From assembly GCA_031281275.1 (NCBI GenBank), contig JAITFP010000087.1, positions 1 through 64,000 on the forward strand: a stretch of DNA of 64,000 nucleotides, written 5' to 3'. The translations under genes and the position numbers were made by a program. Below, one piece after another: positions 1-8,865 of the stretch; position 1 is the stretch's first letter, and every line of letters starts with the position of its first letter. Origin of the DNA: Candidatus Fibrimonadaceae bacterium (lineage in GTDB: Bacteria > Fibrobacterota > Fibrobacteria > Fibrobacterales > Fibrobacteraceae). The notes under the pieces are model-generated. The model saw nothing but the letters and a program-made list of their open reading frames with translations. It had not been told where the DNA came from and searched no databases.

Positions 1-905
<905 letters not shown>

Positions 906-906
<1 letters not shown>

Positions 907-1322
907 TGTCTGCTGAAAATATAAGGCGGCGTTTGGTAATGAAGCTAGGCGGAAAGCCAGACGCCGCTTATATTGACAAAATAAGTGATTTTTTGCAGCA
1001 GCAAGAAAAGTCAAAGAAAGCCGAAGTTGAAATAATAACCCGTTCAAAAAAGAAAAACACTCTCATATTTACCTTAGATAACGGAGATATATATGAGTTG
1101 TATAACTATGCAGATCCTCCTAAAGACAGACCAACACCAAAAGGCGAAAAGCCACCGGAAATACAAATTCGTAAAATTGATAAGATGGAAGGCGAAGAAA
1201 TAGATTCTGGTCCATTTACCATAGTGGATTTTGTGTTGTGGTCTGTATATATAGGGCTTGCTTTTTTGAGCTTGATGATAGCTAGTATTATTTATAATTT
1301 TAAGTTTGAACTTCCTTATTAA
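906..1322 (+). CDS. hypothetical protein with C-terminal transmembrane helix
   Basis: 138-aa ORF overlapping the mdh stop; hydrophobic C-terminal segment FVLWSVYIGLAFLSLMIASIIYNF. Confidence 0.6.
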
Positions 1323-3199
1323 AGAACTTCCAAAATCTTGTTTGCAATTCCATTGCCCGAAAGCCCTAGCATTTCTCTCAGCTCGTCAATTTCCCCTTGT
1401 TCCACAAAAGAATCTGGAAGCCCAATGCGAACGAGGCGTGGTGCTAATTTCATTTCTGCGAGAATTTCTGCAATGGCAGAACCAAAGCCGCCTGTTGTGG
1501 AATTGTCTTCTACCGTTACAACAATTTGGTGTTCTTTGAAAAGAGCTTGGTATGCTTTTATATCAAGTGGTTTTACAAAACGCGCATCTATTATTGTGGG
1601 TTTTATGCCTTTTTTTTCCAAAACTCCTCCAGCGTCAAGGCACTTGGCAAGCACAAAGCCAACACCAATCAGCAAAACTTTGGTTCCTTTGCTAACAACA
1701 CGAAATTTGCCAATGGGAAGTGCCGAAAATTCCGTGCGAATTTCGTTTGTATAGGTAACAGCTCTGGGATAGCGAAGAGCTATAGGTCCTTCTTTGTATT
1801 GAGTTGCCGTGTAAATCATATTGCGCATTTCGTTTTCATCTGAGGGTGCCATAATCACCATATTGGGGATTGTGCGCAAATAGGATAAATCCAAGGCTCC
1901 GTGATGAGTTGGTCCGTCTGAGCCAACCAAGCCTGCTCTGTCTAAAATAAAAACAACAGGCAAATTTTGAAGCGCAACATCGTGTATTATTTGGTCGTAG
2001 GCTCTTTGCAAAAATGTGGAATATATGGCTACAACAGGGGTAAAGCCTTCGCAAGCAAGTCCGGCTGCAAATGTAACCGCGTGTTCTTCGGCAATGCCAA
2101 CATCAAAAATTCTGTCTGAGATTTCGGGGTCTTCTTTTAATATGTTTAATCCGCAACCATCCAACATAGCGGCAGAAATGCCTATTATTTTTTTATCCTG
2201 TTTTGCAAGCGTGAGCAGGGTTTTTCCAAAAATAGATGTTAGAGTTGGGCGAGGTTTTTCCACTATCACAGAACCGTCTTCTATGTGGAAGGGGTCTGGA
2301 CCGTGCCATTTTGTGGGGTTGGTGGTGGCGAGTTCGTAGCCTTTGCCCTTTTGCGTTAAAACGTGAACAAGGCAAATTTCTGGCAACTCTTTTACACCTT
2401 TTAATGTTTCTATCAATTCTTGCAAATTATGCCCATCAAAAGGTCCAAAATAACGCATATTCAGATCTCTGAAAAACTGCCCTGGGCTTGCTATATTTTC
2501 CAAAGCTAGCTTTCCGCTCACCATAAATTCCCGCAGCTTTCCACCGCCAATATGGTCGGGAATGGAGCGCAAAAATTTGCCGATTTCTTCTATGGATTGG
2601 TTATGTTTAACAGAGAGCTTGCTGAATAATTTTGAAAGCGCGCCCACGCTTGGGCTTATGCTCATTTTGTTGTCGTTTAAGATAATGGTGAAATTCTTTT
2701 TTGTTTGCCTTGAATTGTTAAGAGCCTCAAAAACCATTCCGCCAGTCATTGAACCATCGCCTATAACCGCTACAACCTGATTGTTCTTTTGAACAAGGTC
2801 GCGTGCAACCGCAAAACCAAGAGCCGCAGAAATGGATGTGCTTGAATGTCCTGTGCCAAAGGGGTCGTAAATGCTCTCGCTCCTTTTTGGGAAACCGGAA
2901 ATTCCACCTCGTTGTCTCATTGTGAAAAATTTTTCATAGCGACCTGTGAGCAATTTGTGCGCATAGGCTTGGTGCCCAACATCCCATATTAAAATGTCTT
3001 TTGGTGTATCGTAAACATAGTGCAGGGCAATGGCAAGTTCAACGGTTCCAAGGCTAGACGATAAATGCCCACCGTGTTCAGATACCTGCCGCAAAATGGC
3101 AGCCCTTATTTCATCTGCCAGAGCTTCTAGCTCCTCAATTTTGCATTCCTTTATGTCTTTGGGCGAACTTATGTTCTCAAGTTTCATTACCATATCCAT
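1319..3199 (-). CDS. dxs: 1-deoxy-D-xylulose-5-phosphate synthase
   Basis: TPKDILIWDVGHQAYAHKLLTGR, GDGSMTGGMVFEALNN, DRAGLVGSDGPTHHGALDLSYLR. Confidence 0.97.
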   Translation of the reverse strand: MDMVMKLENISSPKDIKECKIEELEALADEIRAAILRQVSEHGGHLSSSLGTVELAIALHYVYDTPKDILIWDVGHQAYAHKLLTGRYEKFFTMRQRGGISGFPKRSESIYDPFGTGHSSTSISAALGFAVARDLVQKNNQVVAVIGDGSMTGGMVFEALNNSRQTKKNFTIILNDNKMSISPSVGALSKLFSKLSVKHNQSIEEIGKFLRSIPDHIGGGKLREFMVSGKLALENIASPGQFFRDLNMRYFGPFDGHNLQELIETLKGVKELPEICLVHVLTQKGKGYELATTNPTKWHGPDPFHIEDGSVIVEKPRPTLTSIFGKTLLTLAKQDKKIIGISAAMLDGCGLNILKEDPEISDRIFDVGIAEEHAVTFAAGLACEGFTPVVAIYSTFLQRAYDQIIHDVALQNLPVVFILDRAGLVGSDGPTHHGALDLSYLRTIPNMVIMAPSDENEMRNMIYTATQYKEGPIALRYPRAVTYTNEIRTEFSALPIGKFRVVSKGTKVLLIGVGFVLAKCLDAGGVLEKKGIKPTIIDARFVKPLDIKAYQALFKEHQIVVTVEDNSTTGGFGSAIAEILAEMKLAPRLVRIGLPDSFVEQGEIDELREMLGLSGNGIANKILEVL

Positions 3200-4467
3200 T
3201 TTTGTGTTTCATAACCAGCGGGTATCGGTTTATTGAAACCTCCATAAGGTTCAATTTTGTTGTCTGGACTCGTGTTTATAGTAGATGGGTATTTATCCGT
3301 AAAATACTTTGGGCAATCCACTTCTTTAGAGATAAATGTTGGATTATCTGCCGCCATAAACCAATCCGTAAACCACAAACATCCCCTTAAAAGGTCTTTA
3401 TGCTCAGGTTTTGAAAATACCGCATTGCATTTTTTTCTAACGCATTCTTGATAAACTTCGGCAGGTTTATCGTAATCATTTATTTCGCGTTGGCAGGTTG
3501 TGAGAAAACCGCCAAAACCTTCTCCCAACTGGTTTTTAGGTACGCCAATTTGTTCTGCAAAACTGTCAAACAAGCCAGGACCTCCACCCGGTACCATAAT
3601 ATCAAACTGACCTTCTTCCACATCGCCACCGGTATTTGTAGCCATCACTATCAAAGTTTTTCCTTTAAGTTTTCTATGAGCATCTTTTACATCATTGCCG
3701 TGATTTCCGCCGTCAAATTGAACTTGAAAACAATGACCGCAAACAGGCTTTTGAAGCGTACCGGCTACAAAAGCATAAGCAAGAGTATCATTTAACGCCA
3801 TTGGAGCCATATCCCAACAGACATAAGATATACCACCTTGTTGGCAACTACTAACAGTTTCTTTATAACCAACCCAATCTTCCATTATCTTGTTTGCCCA
3901 TTGGTCATAACGCACTTCAATATCAGGGCTTAGGGTAAAAGTTGGAATTTCCTCGTTCTTTTTGTTGCAATTTCTGCAAATTTTAAATGGAACAGCATTT
4001 ATATCCACATTATTGCGTAGAGCACAATGCGGTTTGCAACCGTCCCAGTAGCGTGAACCCCAGCCTTTTAAAACACCGCTTTGACCTTCTTGCAGTCTGG
4101 TCCAGTTTTTAATTTCTGGCGGAGCCTCAGAAGAGCTAGATACCTCTGCCGAGCTAATGGGAGAAGATGAGCTAATGTCGGAGGATGAGCTAGTGGGAGA
4201 AGATGAACTAATGTCGGAAGATGAGCTAGCATAAAAAGCCGAACTAATTTCAGAAGGGGAATCAATGGAAGAAGATGAACTGGCATCAAAAGCCGAACTA
4301 ATCTCTGAAGCCGAGCTAGTTTCCGAAGACGAGCTAACAAGAGTAGCCGACTTCTCGCTAGAAGACGAGGAATATTCCGAATTGCCATTATTGCTGTTAT
4401 CGCTGCTATTATTGCAGGCAAAAATCAACAAGCATACGAAAAAGAAATACAAACATTTACACTTCAT
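3187..4467 (-). CDS. GH45-family endoglucanase, lipoprotein signal plus Ser-rich linker
   Basis: Lipobox (LLIFACNN), long Ser-rich linker, then GH45-like RYWDGCKPHCA, CGHCFQVQFDGG, ATNTGGDVEEGQFDIMVPGGGPGLFD. Confidence 0.85.
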   Translation of the reverse strand: MKCKCLYFFFVCLLIFACNNSSDNSNNGNSEYSSSSSEKSATLVSSSSETSSASEISSAFDASSSSSIDSPSEISSAFYASSSSDISSSSPTSSSSDISSSSPISSAEVSSSSEAPPEIKNWTRLQEGQSGVLKGWGSRYWDGCKPHCALRNNVDINAVPFKICRNCNKKNEEIPTFTLSPDIEVRYDQWANKIMEDWVGYKETVSSCQQGGISYVCWDMAPMALNDTLAYAFVAGTLQKPVCGHCFQVQFDGGNHGNDVKDAHRKLKGKTLIVMATNTGGDVEEGQFDIMVPGGGPGLFDSFAEQIGVPKNQLGEGFGGFLTTCQREINDYDKPAEVYQECVRKKCNAVFSKPEHKDLLRGCLWFTDWFMAADNPTFISKEVDCPKYFTDKYPSTINTSPDNKIEPYGGFNKPIPAGYETQKWIW

Positions 4468-4517
4468 AAATGCCTCCCATAGTTATAATATAGTAAGTAA
4501 TGATTAACTCAATGTCT

Positions 4518-4600
4518 GGGAGTGGCTAGTGGTAAGTAGCTAGTAGCCGTCCTAGAAATACTGGTTTTTGTGGTTTTCCCACTAGCCACTAGCCATTCCC
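4518..4600. repeat. inverted repeat / REP-like stem-loop
   Basis: GGGAGTGGCTAGTGG (4518-4532) pairs with CCACTAGCCATTCCC (4586-4600), 14/15; related repeat at 13868-13897. Confidence 0.55.
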
Positions 4601-4644
4601 CACTAGCCTAGCGACTTAATCAGCGTTTACTATATTCCTTCCAT

Positions 4645-5445
4645 ATGCCTTTGTCCCCTCTTTTCTTTTTGTTGCTTTTTGCCTTTGCCGCATACGGGCA
4701 GATGCAGGAGCGTGTTGCGATATTGAACACGGAAGATGACGGCGAGCCTCATCTGGACTTTACGGATTTGAATTACTTGAATGCGAGGCTGCGCGAGATA
4801 GCTGTGAAAATGCTGCCCAAAGAGAAATACTTTGTGATGACCGCGCAAAGCATAATTGATATGATGGGTTCAATGGAGAATGCCAGAAAAGTGTGCAAAG
4901 AGGCGCAGTGCATAGCTGAAATAGGTAGGAAAATAAGCGCGGATTATATTGGGCAGGCGAGGCTGGGTCGTTTTGGTGGCAATTTGACCATAAGCATGGA
5001 ATTGTACCATAGCGCAAGGGGCAATTTAATCGGTTCCTTCACGGGCAATGCCAAAGACGTATTCGGCTTGCTAGCCATAATAAACGAAAATGCTCCCCAA
5101 ATGTTAGGCAAAATGCCAGACGTTGTTTACGTGCCGGAACCGGAGCCTACGCCAACGCCCAAGCAAGTTCCAGAAGATGCCGTGCCTAAGCCCGATAAGC
5201 CCATAAAGACCAGTTTTTGGGTTGCCCTTGGCTTGGATGTGCTGGGTGCTGCTATTATTTATGCAGGATATACAAAAGAGCAGGATGCGAAAAATGCTTA
5301 TGATAGATACAAAGAGATAGGACAAAACGCTTCTTACAAAGATGCTTGGGAAGAAGTGGAAAGCAACCGTAGCAGCAGGAATATGCTTTATACTGTTGGC
5401 GGTCTTTTTTTGGTTTCGGGAGTAGGGGTACATATATGGTTTTAA
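4645..5445 (+). CDS. CsgG-like secreted protein, module copy A (no PEGA-like domain)
   Basis: Signal peptide; RVAILNTEDDGEPHLDFTDLNYLNARLREIAVKMLP shared with ORFs at 10257 and 61936; C-terminal NMLYTVGGLFLVSGVGVHIWF. Confidence 0.6.
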   Translation: MPLSPLFFLLLFAFAAYGQMQERVAILNTEDDGEPHLDFTDLNYLNARLREIAVKMLPKEKYFVMTAQSIIDMMGSMENARKVCKEAQCIAEIGRKISADYIGQARLGRFGGNLTISMELYHSARGNLIGSFTGNAKDVFGLLAIINENAPQMLGKMPDVVYVPEPEPTPTPKQVPEDAVPKPDKPIKTSFWVALGLDVLGAAIIYAGYTKEQDAKNAYDRYKEIGQNASYKDAWEEVESNRSSRNMLYTVGGLFLVSGVGVHIWF

Positions 5446-6359
5446 GATTTTTTCTACTAGCAACTATTTTTCTTTTAATCTCCTGCACGGATTTTAAACG
5501 CGACAACCCGTATGATCCAGATGGCATCAATTATGTCGGAGACGAACCTTCGAGTTCATCGAATGTTGAACCGCCACCACCACCTCCATCGTCTTCGTCA
5601 AGCTCTGTGCCTAGCAGTAGTTCTGTTGTGCCAGTTGTGCCCAGCTCAAGCTCTGTTGCCTCTCCGCCGCCATCATCTTCATCGTCAAGTTCAAGACCTA
5701 GCAGTTCTTCTGTTGCGCCAGTTGTACCAAGCTCTAGCTCTGTTCCAACTCAATCTGGCATTGTTTACGGCACACCTGCATCTTACGAGAACGAGACTTA
5801 TCAAACGGTTGTGATAGGTACACAAACTTGGATGGCGAGGAATTTGAATTATGCCGCCCCTGGCAGCAAATGCGGCAATGGCAGCAGTTTAAGCGATGAA
5901 AATACTGCGACCTGCAATACCTACGGCAGGCTTTACAACTGGGCAACTGCAATGGCTCTGGATGCTAGCTGCAATTCCACTTCTTGTGCATCGCAAGTAG
6001 GTGCGAAGCATCAGGGAATATGCCCCAGTGGTTGGCATATCCCAAGCGATGCAGAGTGGACAACATTAACAGATCATGTCGGAGCTTCAATAGCTGGAAC
6101 CAAATTGAAAGCGACTAGTGGCTGGAATAGCAATGGAAATGGTCAGGACACCTATGGCTTTGCGGCTCTGCCGGGTGGCGACGGCTATTCAGATGGCAGT
6201 TTCAGCAATGTTGACAACTACGGCTATTGGTGGAGTGCCACGGAGGACAATGCTAACTACGCCTACTACCGAGACATGGGCTACGACTACGAGGATGTTA
6301 GCAGGAACTACAACTATAAGTACTACGGCTTGTTTAGTGTTCGTTGTCTTCAGGACTGA
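5436..6359 (+). CDS. FISUMP (Fib_succ_major) lipoprotein, DGR target carrying VR1
   Basis: Lipobox LLISC, RDNPYDPDGINY, Ser-rich linker, then TVVIGTQTWMARNLNYA...YGRLYNWATAM...GICPSGWHIPSDAEW...WWSATEDNA...FSVRCLQD; C-terminus near-identical to the TR. Confidence 0.9.
   Translation: MVLRFFLLATIFLLISCTDFKRDNPYDPDGINYVGDEPSSSSNVEPPPPPPSSSSSSVPSSSSVVPVVPSSSSVASPPPSSSSSSSRPSSSSVAPVVPSSSSVPTQSGIVYGTPASYENETYQTVVIGTQTWMARNLNYAAPGSKCGNGSSLSDENTATCNTYGRLYNWATAMALDASCNSTSCASQVGAKHQGICPSGWHIPSDAEWTTLTDHVGASIAGTKLKATSGWNSNGNGQDTYGFAALPGGDGYSDGSFSNVDNYGYWWSATEDNANYAYYRDMGYDYEDVSRNYNYKYYGLFSVRCLQD
6160..6353 (+). repeat. DGR variable repeat VR1
   Basis: Ungapped 194-bp alignment to TR 7282-7475 (offset 1122); 23 mismatches, every one at a TR adenine; 3' ~25 bp identical (cttgtttagtgttcgttgtcttcag). 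Confidence 0.97.
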
Positions 6360-6360
6360 A

Positions 6361-6397
6361 GGCGCTTTTACGCGCCCGCCGCTAGCGAAGCAAGCGG
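6361..6397 (+). promoter_or_regulatory. hairpins directly downstream of VR1
   Basis: GGCGC-TTTTAC-GCGCC (6361-6376) and CCGCT-N9-AGCGG (6379-6397); conserved after the VR-like region of the second FISUMP gene (12545-12580). Confidence 0.6.
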
Positions 6398-6462
6398 TGT
6401 TTACCTAAGGCAGTGAGCGTTTATGTATGTCATAATGTTGGGGCGTAGTTGGGAATTTTTTT

Positions 6463-7248
6463 ATGAAGACGGAAAATATATTGACAATAGAAGAAAGCGG
6501 CGAAAACCGTATAAATCTTGTGCGTGACAGGCTTTTTTGGCAGGCTTGGAATAGAAGTGCGTTTTTGTTTGCAACACACATAAAAAGCTATCAGGTGCAC
6601 AAAAGGTTTGTGCAAAAAGTTGCTCAAGACGTAGCTTGGCTTGGATTTCCGGCTTCTGCCTTGCGAGCAATTCAGAAAATAGCAGAAGAAAAAGGCTTCT
6701 CATTTGAACAAAAATCAGGTGACCATATAGTAATCGGCAATGTTATGCAAACAAGCGGGTACGAAAAATGGTGGAATGGGATTGTCAAATCAAAGCCTGC
6801 ACCAGCAGCACCAGCAGAACCCAAAGCCAATTCCCTGCTACCAGCATACAAAACCGCCTACGACTTGTGCCTGCACATTCACAGGGTAACTGTGAAAATG
6901 CCGCGTGAATTTCGCTACGAGCTTGGCGCGAGAGTTAGAAACTACGCCACCGACATCGTGGAAATGCTGCACCTATCCGTGAACACAGCCCATAAAAGTC
7001 CAGATTGTGCCTTTCTTGTCCATAGGCTTAGAATAGTTCTAAGGCTCTTGAAGGATTTGCATCAGATAAGCATAGAGCAGTGGGGCTTTTTGAATCAGCA
7101 GATTGAAAATTTGCTAAATTTACTCAGGGCAGAATTCTGCAATGCCAATCCCAGGATTGCAGGAGCGACCCGTACCACAGTCCAGCAACCCGCTCCCACC
7201 TACGGCAACGCAGGCGAGCATACAGAATTCTCGGCGGAATTTTCTTGA
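6463..7248 (+). CDS. avd: DGR accessory protein: N-terminal MutS-like domain plus C-terminal Avd-like helical bundle
   Basis: Sits between VR gene and TR/RT; N-term AWNRSAFLFATHIKSYQVHKRFVQKVAQDVAWLGFPASALRAIQKIAEEKGFSFEQ resembles MutS domain I; C-term YKTAYDLCLHIHRVTVKMPREFRYELGARVRNYATDIVEMLHLSV resembles Avd/S23 bundle. Confidence 0.8.
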   Translation: MKTENILTIEESGENRINLVRDRLFWQAWNRSAFLFATHIKSYQVHKRFVQKVAQDVAWLGFPASALRAIQKIAEEKGFSFEQKSGDHIVIGNVMQTSGYEKWWNGIVKSKPAPAAPAEPKANSLLPAYKTAYDLCLHIHRVTVKMPREFRYELGARVRNYATDIVEMLHLSVNTAHKSPDCAFLVHRLRIVLRLLKDLHQISIEQWGFLNQQIENLLNLLRAEFCNANPRIAGATRTTVQQPAPTYGNAGEHTEFSAEFS

Positions 7249-8498
7249 ATCTTCCGCTGGGGCAAAAAAAGCGGTTGCTTGTTGCGGCTCTGCCGGGTGG
7301 CAACGGCAATTCAGATGGCAATTTCAACAATGTTGACAACAACGGCAATTGGTGGAGTGCCACGGAGAACAATGCTAACAACGCCTACAACCGAAACATG
7401 AACTACAACAACGAGAATGTTAACAGAAACAACAACAATAAGAACAACAACTTGTTTAGTGTTCGTTGTCTTCAGCACTGTGGCGGAGGAGGTGGGAAAC
7501 CAGCCTCCTCCCTTTTTTTAGAATTGCACAAAGCATATATGGATGCTCGCAAGCACAAACGCAACACAATAAACCAACTGAAATTTGAACGCAAACTGGA
7601 AGTAGAACTGATATCTCTGGAACGAGAATTATCAAACCGAACCTATGAAATAAAACCCAGCGTATGCTTTATAAACGAACTTCCAGTGAAACGTGAAATT
7701 ATAGCCGCCGATTTTCGCGACAGGGTAGTCCATCATTTTCTACATAACAGAATATATCCGATTTTCGACAAACTATTCATTTACGATAGTTACAGTTGCA
7801 GAGTGGGCAAGGGAACGCTTTTTGGCATAAAACGTGTGCAGAAATTTTTGAAGCCTGCTCTATGGGTTCTGCGCTTAGACATCAAAGGATTTTTTATGTC
7901 TATAAATCGTGAAATCCTATTCAATTTAGTTGTGAAAGGCTTGAATAAAAATTTGCAAGATTTAGATATTTACCTAATTCGCAAAATAGTGTTCAACGAA
8001 CCTCTAAAAAATGCCATTTTCAAAAGCCCTCCAAGTGCGTGGGCAGATTTGCCCAAAGATAAATCACTGAAATTTTCTGCCCCTAATTGCGGATTGCCCA
8101 TAGGCAATTTAACCAGCCAAATGTTTGCAAATATTTATTTGAATCCCCTTGACCATTTTATAAAAAGAAACCTGAAAATGAAATGCTACGGAAGATATGT
8201 GGACGATATGGTTTTAGTTCACAGCGACAAGCAAATTCTGCTAAATGCCATTTTGCAAATAAGGGAATTTTTATCAAAAGAATTAAAACTAATCTTGCAT
8301 CCCCGCAAAATACGCTTGCAGCAAGCTGCCAAGGGTTTTGATTTTTTGGGTGCTCACATATTGCCCTTTAATTTGCTTCCCGGAAAACGCATTGCAGGCA
8401 ATTTTCGCGAGTGCCTTTTCAACCCGCTTGCAAATTCCGAAAAGCAAACCCAAAGAGTGCAGAGCTATTTGGGTTTGCTAACGCATTTCAGAGGGTAG
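7245..8498 (+). CDS. DGR reverse transcriptase (ORF opens at TTG 7245 through the TR; true start possibly TTG 7524 or ATG 7539)
   Basis: LRLDIKGFFMSINR, GLPIGNLTSQMFANIYLNPLD (DGR-type), YGRYVDDMVLV catalytic motif, N-terminal region similar to Bordetella phage Brt (from memory). Confidence 0.95.
   Translation: MNLPLGQKKRLLVAALPGGNGNSDGNFNNVDNNGNWWSATENNANNAYNRNMNYNNENVNRNNNNKNNNLFSVRCLQHCGGGGGKPASSLFLELHKAYMDARKHKRNTINQLKFERKLEVELISLERELSNRTYEIKPSVCFINELPVKREIIAADFRDRVVHHFLHNRIYPIFDKLFIYDSYSCRVGKGTLFGIKRVQKFLKPALWVLRLDIKGFFMSINREILFNLVVKGLNKNLQDLDIYLIRKIVFNEPLKNAIFKSPPSAWADLPKDKSLKFSAPNCGLPIGNLTSQMFANIYLNPLDHFIKRNLKMKCYGRYVDDMVLVHSDKQILLNAILQIREFLSKELKLILHPRKIRLQQAAKGFDFLGAHILPFNLLPGKRIAGNFRECLFNPLANSEKQTQRVQSYLGLLTHFRG
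7282..7475 (+). repeat. DGR template repeat (TR)
   Basis: 26 AAC/AAT codons in the frame matching VR1 (GGNGNSDGNFNNVDNNGNWWSATENNANNAYNRNMNYNNENVNRNNNNKNNN); differs from VR1 only at adenines. Confidence 0.97.
7485..7519 (+). terminator. GC-rich hairpin with GAAA loop and T7 run between TR and RT
   Basis: GGAGGAGG-TGG-GAAA-CCA-(G)-CCTCCTCC followed by CTTTTTTT. Confidence 0.65.
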
Positions 8499-8508
8499 GT
8501 AGCTGCTA

Positions 8509-8790
8509 TTGATGGCTTTTGGGTGGGGCGGCGGGGCGGTTTTTTTGTATATTATAAATATGTATGCGGTAAATGCTGTTTATGATGGAACAAGGATTTT
8601 GACGGACGAGCCAATATCCGTCAAAGGTCGTTATGAAGTTATAGTAACATTTACCAAGCCACTAACAAATGATGACCAAGATGATATTTTAAACTATTTT
8701 GGAATGTGGAACAACGATGATTTGAATTCGGCATTGTCTGTTGTCAATGAACGGGAAAAATTTTCCTTAGGAAGAAATGATATTTCTTGA
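8509..8790 (+). CDS. small antitoxin-like protein (probable start ATG 8560)
   Basis: MYAVNAVYDGTRILTDEPISVKGRYEVIVTFTKP resembles small antitoxins; no partner toxin evident. Confidence 0.4.
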   Translation: MMAFGWGGGAVFLYIINMYAVNAVYDGTRILTDEPISVKGRYEVIVTFTKPLTNDDQDDILNYFGMWNNDDLNSALSVVNEREKFSLGRNDIS

Positions 8791-8793
8791 TAC

Positions 8794-8829
8794 CCACCTA
8801 TAAAACCCAAACGTCCTAAGTGGCACGGC
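8794..8829 (+). repeat. 36-bp direct repeat copy 1
   Basis: ccacctataaaacccaaacgtcctaagtggcacggc; 35/36 identical to 9103-9138. Confidence 0.75.
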
Positions 8830-8865
8830 TGGGCGGATTTTTTTGAATTTACTATATTCAATACT

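Noticed and set aside
4068-4507. Overlapping ORFs on both strands of the GH45 Ser-linker (4068-4421 -, 4265-4507 +)
   Set aside because: Low-complexity Leu/Glu-rich translations of the Ser linker in other frames; artefacts.
5560-5760. Repetitive block in the FISUMP lipoprotein as CRISPR or a satellite
   Set aside because: It is an in-frame poly-Ser/Pro linker (PSSSSVAPVVPSSSSV), with no regular spacer-repeat structure.
7245-7520. N-terminal poly-Asn region of the RT ORF as an ordinary protein domain
   Set aside because: Its near-identity to VR1 with adenine-only differences marks it as template repeat; coding function is at best secondary.
7245-8498. Group II intron or retron reverse transcriptase
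   Set aside because: No intron maturase/endonuclease domain or msr/msd-like element seen; GNLTSQ motif, adjacent TR/VR and Avd-like gene fit a DGR.
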